DNA of 64,000 bases from an uncultured Opitutia bacterium (GTDB lineage: Bacteria; Verrucomicrobiota; Verrucomicrobiia; Opitutales; UBA953). A program made the position numbers and the translations under genes. How positions within the stretch are numbered: position 1 is the first letter of the stretch; every line of letters starts with the position of its first letter. Shown piece after piece: positions 54,538 through 62,241 of this stretch. The stretch covers positions 144,902 to 208,901 of the forward strand of contig CAMFKE010000007.1 in assembly GCA_945957395.1 (NCBI GenBank), given 5' to 3'. The notes under the pieces were generated by a model, which was given only the letters and a program-made list of their open reading frames with translations, was not told the DNA's origin and ran no database searches.

Positions 54538-56979
54538 ATGAACCCCGACGCCGACGCATTGCTCCTTCAACTGCCCGCCAACGGGCTGGCCCTGGGCAAC
54601 GGCACCCTGCGCGAATCCCTCGGTTGGGACGAGGCCCGCTACGACGCCGCCCGCGACGCCCTCGTGGCCGCCGGCCTCGCCGAGAAAGGTCGCGGACGCG
54701 GCGGCTCCCTCCGCCGCACCGGCGTATCCACGCCCGACCTCATTGCCGAATCGTCCGCTGCGACCGCCTCGCACCTCGCACCTAGCACCTCGCATCTTTT
54801 GCACCCCATGTCCGCCTCCGAAAAACCCGCCGGCAAACGCGCCACCAAGCCCGTCAAGGCTTCCGACAAATCGGACAAAAGCTCCGCCAACATCGGGTTC
54901 GAGGCCAAGCTGTGGCAGGCCGCCGACAAGCTGCGCAACAACATGGACGCCGCCGAGTACAAGCATGTCGTGCTCGGCATCATCTTCCTGAAGTACATCT
55001 CCGACAGCTTTGAGGAGAAACACGCCGCGCTCGCCGCCGAGGCCAAGGACACCGGCGCCAACCCCGAAGACCCCGACGAGTACCGCGCCGACAACATCTT
55101 CTGGGTGCCCAAGGAGGCCCGCTGGTCGCATCTGCGCGACCACGCCAAGTCCCCCAAGATCGGCGTGCTCATCGACGACGCCATGATCGCCCTGGAGCGC
55201 GACAACCCCCGCCTCAAGGGCGCGCTCAACAAGAACTATGCGCGGCCGGATTTGGACAAACATCGGCTTGGTGAACTGATCGATCTGATCGGTGGCATCG
55301 AGTTGGTCTCCCGCGCACCCTCACCCCGACCCTCTCCCACCGGGAGAGGGAGTGAGTCCCCGCACTATCGCGGCGGTTACAATTTCTCCGGGCTGGTGGC
55401 CCGCGCCCGCGAACTTCGCCAACAACAAACCCCGGCCGAATCGCTTCTCTGGGAACTCCTGCGCGACCGCCAACTCGCCGATGCCAAGTTCCGCCGTCAG
55501 CACCAAGTCGGTGACTACCTCTGCGACTTTTACTGTCACGAGGCCGCACTGGTCGTGGAGTGCGACGGCGCACCGCACCACGCCGCCCAGGGCAAAAAGC
55601 ACGATGCCAAGCGGGACGCCTACCTGAAGTCCCAAGGGCTCACCGTCCTACGTTTCGAGAACGACCGCGTCATCAACGAGACTGAGGAGGTGCTCCGCGC
55701 CATCGCCGCCAGTCTCCCTTCTCCCGATGGGAGAAGGGCCGGGGTTGAGGGTGGTCAGTCCCATGATTCCACGCCCGCCTCAACCTCCACCCGCAGCGTC
55801 GATATCCTCGGGCGTGTCTTCGAATATTTCCTGACAATGTTTGCCTCCGCCGAGGGCAAGAACGGCGGCCAGTTCTACACCCCCGCCTGCGTGGTGCGCA
55901 CGCTCGTCGAGATGCTCGCCCCCTACAAGGGCCGCGTGTACGACCCCGCCTGCGGCTCCGGCGGCATGTTCGTGCAGTCCGAAAAGTTCGTCCTCGAACA
56001 CGGCGGGCGCCTCGGCGACATCGCCGTGTACGGCCAGGAGAGCAACCCCACCACCCGCCGCCTCGCCATCATGAACCTCGCCATCCGGGGCATCGAGGCC
56101 GACTTCGGCCCCGAACACGGCGACACCTTCCGGCGCGACCTGCACCCCGACCTCAAGGCCGACTTCGTCCTGGCCAACCCGCCCTTCAACGACTCCGACT
56201 GGTTCCGGGTGGACGACGACCCGCGCTGGAAGTTTGGCACGCCGCCCAAGGGCAACGCCAACTTCGCCTGGGTGCAGCACTTCATCCACCACCTCGCGCC
56301 GAACGGCACCGCCGGCTTCGTGCTCGCGAACGGTTCCATGTCCTCGAACCAGTCCGGCGAAGGCGACATCCGGCAAAAGATCGTCGAGGCCGACCTCGTG
56401 GACTGCATGGTCGCCCTCCCCGGCCAGCTCTTCTACTCCACACAGATCCCCGTCTGCCTGTGGTTTATTTCCCGCGATAAATCCGGCGGGAAACCCTCAA
56501 CCCGGCCTCTCGGCCACCCTTCTCCCTCCGGGAGAAGGGCCGGGGATGAGGGGCGTTTCCGCGACCGCAGGGGCGAAACGCTGTTTATCGACGCGCGCAA
56601 ACTCGGCACCCTCGTGGATCGCGTCCACCGCGAACTCTCCGACGCCGACATTTCTAAAATCACCGCCACCTACCACGCCTGGCGCGGCGACGGTGCCTCG
56701 ACTGAAAACGGAAAACTGAAAACAGAAAACGCCCGTGCGAACTACTCCGACATTCCGGGATTTTGTAAGTCTGCGTCGTTAGCCGAAATCGCCTCGCACG
56801 GGTATGTCCTCACCCCCGGCCGTTATGTCGGCGCCGAGGAAACCGACGACTCCGACGCCGAACCCTTCGACGCCAAGATGGCCCGGCTGACGGCGGAGCT
56901 GAACGCCCAGTTCGCCGAGTCCGCCAAGCTGGAACAGGCCATCCGCCACAACCTCAAGGGGCTTGGGTATGTCGGGTAA
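54538..56979 (+). CDS. hsdM: Type I restriction-modification methyltransferase HsdM carrying in-frame insertions
   Basis: An 813-aa modification subunit that methylates adenine in complex with HsdS. The HsdM N-terminal domain runs from ~122 ([20 protein letters not shown]). The methyltransferase domain has motif [12 protein letters not shown] (~467) and motif IV NPPFND. An N-terminal ~70 residues of winged-helix type ([20 protein letters not shown]) precede it; ATG at 54808 is an alternative start that omits it. Three regions look inserted: a DUF559 nuclease-like segment (~260-415), a palindromic repeat (~652-673) and a short simple repeat with NGKLKTEN (~722). The reading frame survives all of them. 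Whether the methyltransferase still folds is untested. HsdS overlaps by 11 nt. Confidence 0.92.
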   Translation: MNPDADALLLQLPANGLALGNGTLRESLGWDEARYDAARDALVAAGLAEKGRGRGGSLRRTGVSTPDLIAESSAATASHLAPSTSHLLHPMSASEKPAGKRATKPVKASDKSDKSSANIGFEAKLWQAADKLRNNMDAAEYKHVVLGIIFLKYISDSFEEKHAALAAEAKDTGANPEDPDEYRADNIFWVPKEARWSHLRDHAKSPKIGVLIDDAMIALERDNPRLKGALNKNYARPDLDKHRLGELIDLIGGIELVSRAPSPRPSPTGRGSESPHYRGGYNFSGLVARARELRQQQTPAESLLWELLRDRQLADAKFRRQHQVGDYLCDFYCHEAALVVECDGAPHHAAQGKKHDAKRDAYLKSQGLTVLRFENDRVINETEEVLRAIAASLPSPDGRRAGVEGGQSHDSTPASTSTRSVDILGRVFEYFLTMFASAEGKNGGQFYTPACVVRTLVEMLAPYKGRVYDPACGSGGMFVQSEKFVLEHGGRLGDIAVYGQESNPTTRRLAIMNLAIRGIEADFGPEHGDTFRRDLHPDLKADFVLANPPFNDSDWFRVDDDPRWKFGTPPKGNANFAWVQHFIHHLAPNGTAGFVLANGSMSSNQSGEGDIRQKIVEADLVDCMVALPGQLFYSTQIPVCLWFISRDKSGGKPSTRPLGHPSPSGRRAGDEGRFRDRRGETLFIDARKLGTLVDRVHRELSDADISKITATYHAWRGDGASTENGKLKTENARANYSDIPGFCKSASLAEIASHGYVLTPGRYVGAEETDDSDAEPFDAKMARLTAELNAQFAESAKLEQAIRHNLKGLGYVG
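55317..55760 (+). mobile_element. DUF559 nuclease cassette flanked by inverted palindromic repeats, inside hsdM
   Basis: The segment begins with ACCCTCACCCCGACCCTCTC... (hairpin CTCTCCCACCGGGAGAG) and ends with CTTCTCCCGATGGGAGAAG...GGGTTGAGGGTGG, which is an imperfect reverse complement of the left end. Between them lies a DUF559 (Vsr-like/PD-(D/E)XK) domain: [40 protein letters not shown] with the catalytic-type Asp/Glu, GAPHH, and [19 protein letters not shown]. It is in frame with hsdM on both sides and separates HsdM segments [13 protein letters not shown] and [20 protein letters not shown] that are nearly adjacent in ordinary HsdM. Confidence 0.8.
56494..56554 (+). repeat. Solo palindromic repeat inside hsdM
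   Basis: CCCTCAACCCGGCC...CTTCTCCCTCCGGGAGAAG...GGCCGGGGATGAGGGG, the same repeat type that bounds the DUF559 cassette, here without a cargo. It inserts residues around [20 protein letters not shown] between HsdM segments LWFISRDK and [12 protein letters not shown] without breaking the frame. Confidence 0.75.
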
Positions 56980-58330
56980 GTGGAAAGAAATGCAGCTTTC
57001 AGCAGTGATGGACGTGAAGCATGGCTTCGCGTTTCCTGGCGAAGGCATTCGGGATGAGCAACGTGGCGACATACTTCTTACTCCTGGAAACTTTGCGATC
57101 GGTGGCGGATTCAAGGGCGACAAGTTCAAGTATTTCGACGGAGCAATCCCGTCGGATTATATTCTGAACGAAGGCGACCTCATCGTGACGATGACAGACC
57201 TGAGCAAACAGGCTGACACGCTGGGGTATCCAGCCCTTGTCCCAAAGTCGCAGGGGCTTCGATTTCTTCATAATCAACGGCTAGGAAAGGTACTCATCAA
57301 GAGCAGCGCAGAACTCGATAAGGGGTTTCTCTTCTACCTCTTGCGCACCGCCGAGTACCGGCACGAAGTCTTGGCTAGCGCTACCGGGACAACAGTTAAG
57401 CACACTTCGCCAGGAAGAATCTTGGCGCATAAGGCGATGCTCCCGCCGCTCGCCGAGCAGAAGCGCATCGCCGGCATACTCGGCGCGCTGGACGACAAGA
57501 TCGAACTCAACCGGCGCATGAACCGGACCTTGGAGGACATGGCCCGCGCCCTCTTCCAGAGCTGGTTCGTCGACTTCGACCCCGTTCGCGCCAAAGCCGC
57601 GGGCCTCACCCCCGCCGGCCTCGACCACGCCACCGCCGCCCTCTTCCCCAAGCACCTTGAAGACTCGCCCATCGGGCCAATACCTCAAGGGTGGAGTGTT
57701 AAGAATCTCGGTGAGATAGCGGACTTCGACAAAGGTCTTTCGTATAAAGGCGAAGGCCTCGCCGACGAGGGAGGCATGCCGATGGTAAACCTCGGTTGTT
57801 TCACAGGGCGCGGTTTATTTAATGCCGACCGCGTGAAGCGCTACACGGGCGAATATCGTGAACGACACTTAATCTCCGCAGGTGACTTGGTTATCGCAAA
57901 CACCGACATGACGCAGAATCGCGTCATCATTGGTAGTCCAGCCCTCGTCCCAGAGATGAACGGAGTGAAGCAGTTCCTGTTCACGCATCATGTCTTTGCC
58001 GTCCGCTTCAAACCCGACTCCGAAATCTGGCGGCGATACGTGTTCTTCACTCTGCTCAAACCTGAGTTCCGCGAAATCGCGGAAGGCTTTTCGACAGGAA
58101 CAACTGTTCTCGCGCTGCCGCGTGACGGATTGATAAACTACTCACTCTGCCTGCCTCCCGTTCCGCTACTTGAGGCATTCGAAAAGCAGGTCAGACCGTT
58201 GCTCTCCGCCGTTGACGCCAACCTCCACGAAGCCCGCACCCTCTCCACCCTGCGCGACACGCTGCTGCCGAAGCTGCTGAGCGGGGAACTTCACGCTTCA
58301 TTAAAGTTTAATGAAGCTGTACTCTCTTAA
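56969..58330 (+). CDS. hsdS: Type I restriction-modification specificity subunit HsdS
   Basis: A 453-aa subunit that recognises a bipartite DNA target and bridges HsdM and HsdR. Two target recognition domains (residues ~5-150 and ~232-400) are each followed by a conserved helical spacer: [20 protein letters not shown] (~153-172) with [20 protein letters not shown], and [20 protein letters not shown] (~407) with [17 protein letters not shown]. Both TRDs are visibly lower in GC than the spacers, fitting TRD exchange by recombination. The chosen ATG overlaps the hsdM stop by 11 nt. Confidence 0.93.
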   Translation: MSGKWKEMQLSAVMDVKHGFAFPGEGIRDEQRGDILLTPGNFAIGGGFKGDKFKYFDGAIPSDYILNEGDLIVTMTDLSKQADTLGYPALVPKSQGLRFLHNQRLGKVLIKSSAELDKGFLFYLLRTAEYRHEVLASATGTTVKHTSPGRILAHKAMLPPLAEQKRIAGILGALDDKIELNRRMNRTLEDMARALFQSWFVDFDPVRAKAAGLTPAGLDHATAALFPKHLEDSPIGPIPQGWSVKNLGEIADFDKGLSYKGEGLADEGGMPMVNLGCFTGRGLFNADRVKRYTGEYRERHLISAGDLVIANTDMTQNRVIIGSPALVPEMNGVKQFLFTHHVFAVRFKPDSEIWRRYVFFTLLKPEFREIAEGFSTGTTVLALPRDGLINYSLCLPPVPLLEAFEKQVRPLLSAVDANLHEARTLSTLRDTLLPKLLSGELHASLKFNEAVLS

Positions 58331-58348
58331 ACTTAACCCACCCATATC

Positions 58349-59656
58349 ATGTCAGTCTCAGAAATGTTCAGTGGCTTTATTGATAACCTCATCATTGATA
58401 ACAGGGAAACTATCAGCAATAGATATGAAGAAATTACATGCGCCTTAAATAAGGAATTTAGAGATACTGATTCAAAGACTGCAAATTCACTGCAGATTGG
58501 ATCCTTTGGTCGAAACACAGGCATTCACGGAATCTCCGACTTAGATATGCTGTATATAATGCCAAAATCAAAGTGGGATAAGTACAAAGATTCAAATCAA
58601 TATCAATTGCTGCGAGACACAGCTGACGCAATTCTTGCTCGCTACCCCAAAACAGATGTTAAGCCTGACAGACTTGTTGTCACCGTTACATACAATGACT
58701 TCCATATTGAAGTTCAGCCTGTTTTTGAGCAAGATGATGGCAGCTTTACCTACCCCGACACAAAGGATGGCGGAAGTTGGAAGCAAACCAAACCGCGTGA
58801 GGAAATGGAGGCGGTCGCCACTTTAGATGATGCCAAAAATGCAAATCTTCGCAGGCTTTGCAAGATGGCGAGAGCATGGAAAAACAAACATGGGGTAGGC
58901 ATGGGAGGCCTCCTCATCGATACCCTTGCTTATAATTTCTTGGAATCAACAGCCGAGTATGACGACAAGAGTTATTCTTACTACGATTGGCTGAGCAGGG
59001 ACTTCTTTAAACATCTGATGGAATTGCCTCCAGACCAAGAGAGATACCATGCACCTGGAAGCAGGCAGCATGTAAAAGTCAAGAAGAGATTTCAACGCAA
59101 AGCAAAAAGAGCTCACGAACTTTGCAATGAAGCCATTGCTGCGGAAAAAGAAAAAGGCGTTAATGAAAAATGGAAACGCGTGTATGGTCGTCCATTTCCT
59201 GCCGCCCCTGACCAAGTGAAGGAAAGTACCGTTGCAAACATGTCTGCACGGTCATGGAGAGATACCGAACAATTCATCGAAGATAAGTATCCTGTAGACA
59301 TTCGCTACGACTTAACCATTGAATGCACAGTGATTCAAGACGGGTTTCGCCCACAATCACTCCTAGAGATGATTCGTGATAAGGTTATGCTCAAGCCATC
59401 CAAGCGACTGCATTTCTTTGTTGCCGCAATTACCGTTCCTGGAGAATTTGATCTTATGTGGAAAGTTTTGAATAGAGGACCTGCCGCAGAAGCCCGGAAT
59501 TGCATTCGAGGTCAAATCATTTGGGATGGCGGAAATAAAGAAATTTTTGAACACACAAACTTTAAGGGTGATCACATTGTTGAGTGCTATGCCATTAAAA
59601 ACAATATCGTTGTCGCCAAAGACCGCATTCACGTACCCATTGAAATCACTCATTAA
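58349..59656 (+). CDS. CD-NTase (CBASS cyclic oligonucleotide synthase) with AGS-C sensor domain
   Basis: A 435-aa protein with an OAS-like nucleotidyltransferase domain (residues ~1-230). Active-site motifs are GSFGRNTG (51-58), the metal-binding pair SDLDML (Asp64, Asp66) and a third acidic residue in FHIEVQPVF (Glu121). The C-terminal ~125 residues (308-432) match the AGS-C sensor type: LHFFVAAI, FDLMWKVLNRGPAAEARNCI, RGQIIWDGG and GDHIVECYAIKNNIVVA. Such enzymes make cyclic oligonucleotides on phage infection and trigger a toxic effector. DNA here is AT-rich, unlike all flanking genes, showing recent acquisition. It starts 18 nt after hsdS; its SLATT-type effector follows after 2 nt. Confidence 0.88.
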   Translation: MSVSEMFSGFIDNLIIDNRETISNRYEEITCALNKEFRDTDSKTANSLQIGSFGRNTGIHGISDLDMLYIMPKSKWDKYKDSNQYQLLRDTADAILARYPKTDVKPDRLVVTVTYNDFHIEVQPVFEQDDGSFTYPDTKDGGSWKQTKPREEMEAVATLDDAKNANLRRLCKMARAWKNKHGVGMGGLLIDTLAYNFLESTAEYDDKSYSYYDWLSRDFFKHLMELPPDQERYHAPGSRQHVKVKKRFQRKAKRAHELCNEAIAAEKEKGVNEKWKRVYGRPFPAAPDQVKESTVANMSARSWRDTEQFIEDKYPVDIRYDLTIECTVIQDGFRPQSLLEMIRDKVMLKPSKRLHFFVAAITVPGEFDLMWKVLNRGPAAEARNCIRGQIIWDGGNKEIFEHTNFKGDHIVECYAIKNNIVVAKDRIHVPIEITH

Positions 59657-59658
59657 TC

Positions 59659-60250
59659 ATGAACAAAGAAGACTTACTCAAACACATCGCCCAAACAGGC
59701 TACAACATTGGGTATGGAGCGAAAAAGCATTTTGCCACTTATGATATTGCCTCTAAGGCGCCTGGCACCATCAGTTTCCTTACATTTGGAATAGGGCTTT
59801 ATTTTTTGCTGATAGATTTTACTGGCAAAAAAATACTTCTCGGTCGCGTGCATAGTCCTTGGCATGATTGGGCTTAGGGTTAGCATGTGGGATCACAAGA
59901 AGGAAAAGTACGCAGAGTCAGGCAAAGCCCTTATTGGGTTATTTAATAGAACAAAAAAACTGTATTATCAAGCAAAGGCATCAAGCGGGCCTGATTTTTC
60001 CAACTTCGAGAACGAACTCACCGCAATTGAGGATGAATTCAATAAAACAAGCTTGAGTAATCAAATGCTTCTCAGTGACTGGTATGCTCATTACAAATTC
60101 TTCTGGCAGCATCAAATTGACTGGATAGACGAGCAACTTCACTTCCAATTCGTAAGGGATAAATTACCCTTGAGCTTCATGATTACTTTGGTGACGCTTC
60201 TTTTGGCGACAGCAATTCTTGCTATCAAGCTTTTGTGCCACAATCAATAA
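59659..60250 (+). pseudogene. SLATT-type two-TM CBASS effector, split by a frameshift at an A7 run
   Basis: Read as two frames, this encodes one SLATT-like effector. Frame 1 (59659-59877) begins MNKEDLLKHIAQTGYNIGYG AKKHF and includes a first TM segment (ISFLTFGIGLYFLLIDF). Frame 2, reaching 60250, continues with a second TM segment, the motif GLRVSMWDHKKEKYAESGKA and LFNRTKKLYYQAK, and ends with a third hydrophobic stretch (FMITLVTLLLATAILAIKLL). Removing one A from the A7 tract at 59827-59833 joins them into ~196 aa with continuous homology-like pattern. It directly follows the CD-NTase. Possible causes are phase variation, transcriptional slippage, decay, or a sequencing error. Confidence 0.8.
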
Positions 60251-60291
60251 GTCTCCATTTTCCTTAATTTGCAAGCCGCACCACTTTCACT

Positions 60292-61185
60292 ATGACGGAC
60301 AAAATCGGCATCTGCCAACAATCCTACGCCGTCTATGAAGGCGACCATACGGGAGTGCGGCTCCAACATGTCCCGATTCTCACTCCGATTCGTTATTTCA
60401 CGGGGGGAAACATTCCCGAACTCAAAAAAATCCTTTGGCTCCCGGAGTTGATTTTCCGGGAAGACGACTTCGACCCTGTCACCAAAATAAGACGCGGTCG
60501 GGTTTATACAGGCAACGGCAACCAACCTACCGAATGGAAGGTCCATGACGACTCGCTCACTGCCATCCCCCTGCAACCGCATGGTTTTGGGCTGGCCCGT
60601 CCGATACGCCTTTTCACCTACCAGCGGGAAAACCTTTTCGACCTTCGAAATAAATCAGCGCGCGAACTTCCGTCGGTTATCCTCGGCGATGAGTCGCACC
60701 TGACTTTTTGGAAAATCATCAGCATCGAAACCAACCTCTTCGGCACGCCCGTCCTGTGCCTGCGCGCCAAGCACTCGTTGGGTGACACGCCGGAACTCAT
60801 CGAAAATAAGGTTCCGGAAGAACTCCTCTCGCCGCTCACCGAGGCGCTGGACAAAGTGGAGGCGAGTGTGAACCGCCTGTCGCCCGCCGAGGTCATCGAC
60901 CGGTGCCGGGATGCGCTCTCCCTCGTTTTTGGTTATCAAGTGGGCGACCGGTCTAAGGACTTGGGCGATGCGATCAAAGCCTACCTGGCCCCGTCGACGC
61001 CGGGCAAAACGCCGGCGACGCCGGATCTGCGCAGCCATTGCGGGCACGCCGTCCGACTACTCCACGCCCAGGCGAAACCCAATGTGCAGCATGAGCGCGG
61101 ACTGCGCCCGCCGGCCGATGCCGACGCCGACCTCGCGCTGAGTTGCCTGAAAACCGTGCTCATTGAGTTCGGCTGGGCACGCTAA
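60292..61185 (+). CDS. Protein of unknown function in the defence operon
   Basis: A 297-aa soluble protein. The N-terminal ~130 residues contain repeated beta-type segments (VRLQHVPILTPIRYFTGGNI, ELIFREDDFDPVTKIRRGRV). The C-terminal ~110 residues are helical (PAEVIDRCRDALSLVFGYQV; ERGLRPPADADADLALSCLK), faintly reminiscent of the helical C-terminal domains of abortive-infection proteins; this is weak. Its base composition is intermediate, rising toward the GC-rich norm at the 3' end. It lies between the SLATT gene and the GIY-YIG gene on the same strand and may be part of the same operon. Confidence 0.65.
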   Translation: MTDKIGICQQSYAVYEGDHTGVRLQHVPILTPIRYFTGGNIPELKKILWLPELIFREDDFDPVTKIRRGRVYTGNGNQPTEWKVHDDSLTAIPLQPHGFGLARPIRLFTYQRENLFDLRNKSARELPSVILGDESHLTFWKIISIETNLFGTPVLCLRAKHSLGDTPELIENKVPEELLSPLTEALDKVEASVNRLSPAEVIDRCRDALSLVFGYQVGDRSKDLGDAIKAYLAPSTPGKTPATPDLRSHCGHAVRLLHAQAKPNVQHERGLRPPADADADLALSCLKTVLIEFGWAR

Positions 61186-61207
61186 CCCACAAAACATCAG
61201 CCGCCTT

Positions 61208-62110
61208 ATGACCACCCCCTTTTCCCTGCGTATGTTCGTGGCCGACGGCGACCCGGACGGGTTGCGTATCGTCGAGCGCGGCAACTGGAACGCCAAGGCA
61301 TTGGTCTTCCCGCGTGCGGTATTTCCCAAGACCAAGCAGCGGCCGGAGTGCAACCTGCCCGGGGTCTACCTGCTGCTGGGGCCGGCCACCGAGGGTGAAG
61401 GTGACGCCCTTTACATCGGCGAGGGCGACCCGGTGAAACCGCGACTGGAGAGCCATTTTGCGAACAAGGACTTTTGGACGCGCGCGGTGTTCTTCACGGC
61501 GGGCGATTTCTTGAACAAGACCTGCATCCAGTATCTGGAGTCCCGGCTGATCGCCATCGCCCGTGCCGCCAACCGGGTGAAGTTGGAAAACGGCAACGCG
61601 CCGGCGGAGCCTTCCATCAGCGAAGCGGAACGAGCGGACATGGAAGTCTTTCTCGGGCACATGCTCGGCTTGCTGCCCATCCTCGGTGTGCATGCGTTTG
61701 TCCGCCCGGAACCCGCCGCCACGCTGGCGACGACAGCCGCCGAGCCGGCCACCCGCGCGGACACCCGGCGCGCGATCCTGACCTGCGCCGGCAAGGGCGT
61801 GACCGCCACGGGCTTTGACGGCACGGAGGGGTTTGTCGTGCTCGCCGGTTCGACGGCGGTGGCGGAGGTGGCACCGGTCGTGCATAAACAATGCCCGTGG
61901 GTGGAAAGTGAGCGCCAGACGCTACTCGGTCGCGGGGTGCTGACTCGTGACGGGACGGTGCTGCGCTTCACCCAAGACTACCCGTTCAACTCCCCTTCCG
62001 GCGCGGCCGCCGCCATTCTCGGCCGCCCGGCCAACGGACGTGTGGAGTGGAAGGATCCGGCTGGTCGCACACTGAAGGAACTGCAAACCGCCCAAGCCGC
62101 CGCTAAGTAA
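61208..62110 (+). CDS. GIY-YIG nuclease-like protein with DUF4357 domain
   Basis: A 300-aa protein. The N-terminal domain has the GIY-YIG core as PGVYLLLGP ... ALYIGEGDPVKPRLESH, followed by FWTRAVFF and a Glu-containing helix (IQYLESRLIAIAR) that fits the catalytic Glu of the fold. The C-terminal domain (~245-295) with FNSPSGAAAAILGRPANGRV and EWKDPAGRTLKEL matches DUF4357. GIY-YIG/DUF4357 proteins are common companions of restriction systems. The start MTTPFSLRMFV was preferred over an upstream ATG. It is 22 nt after the gene of unknown function. Confidence 0.82.
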   Translation: MTTPFSLRMFVADGDPDGLRIVERGNWNAKALVFPRAVFPKTKQRPECNLPGVYLLLGPATEGEGDALYIGEGDPVKPRLESHFANKDFWTRAVFFTAGDFLNKTCIQYLESRLIAIARAANRVKLENGNAPAEPSISEAERADMEVFLGHMLGLLPILGVHAFVRPEPAATLATTAAEPATRADTRRAILTCAGKGVTATGFDGTEGFVVLAGSTAVAEVAPVVHKQCPWVESERQTLLGRGVLTRDGTVLRFTQDYPFNSPSGAAAAILGRPANGRVEWKDPAGRTLKELQTAQAAAK

Positions 62111-62241
62111 ACCGCCGGTGTGCTTAGCCGCACGATTAAGGCTACCGGCAGCCGCCAAACAGGCTTAACCCCGCGCCGCTTTTCCGTGCCTTTCGTGTCT
62201 TCCGTGGGCAAACCCTGCCTGCAATAACACCGTTCCCACGC

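Noticed and set aside
55226..55573. Independent antisense genes within the DUF559 cassette
   Set aside because: The sense frame encodes a complete DUF559 domain; antisense products have no motif.
59864..60250. A separate 128-aa gene downstream of a 72-aa gene
   Set aside because: The two frames together reconstruct one SLATT protein with a single-base correction, so they are treated as one broken gene.
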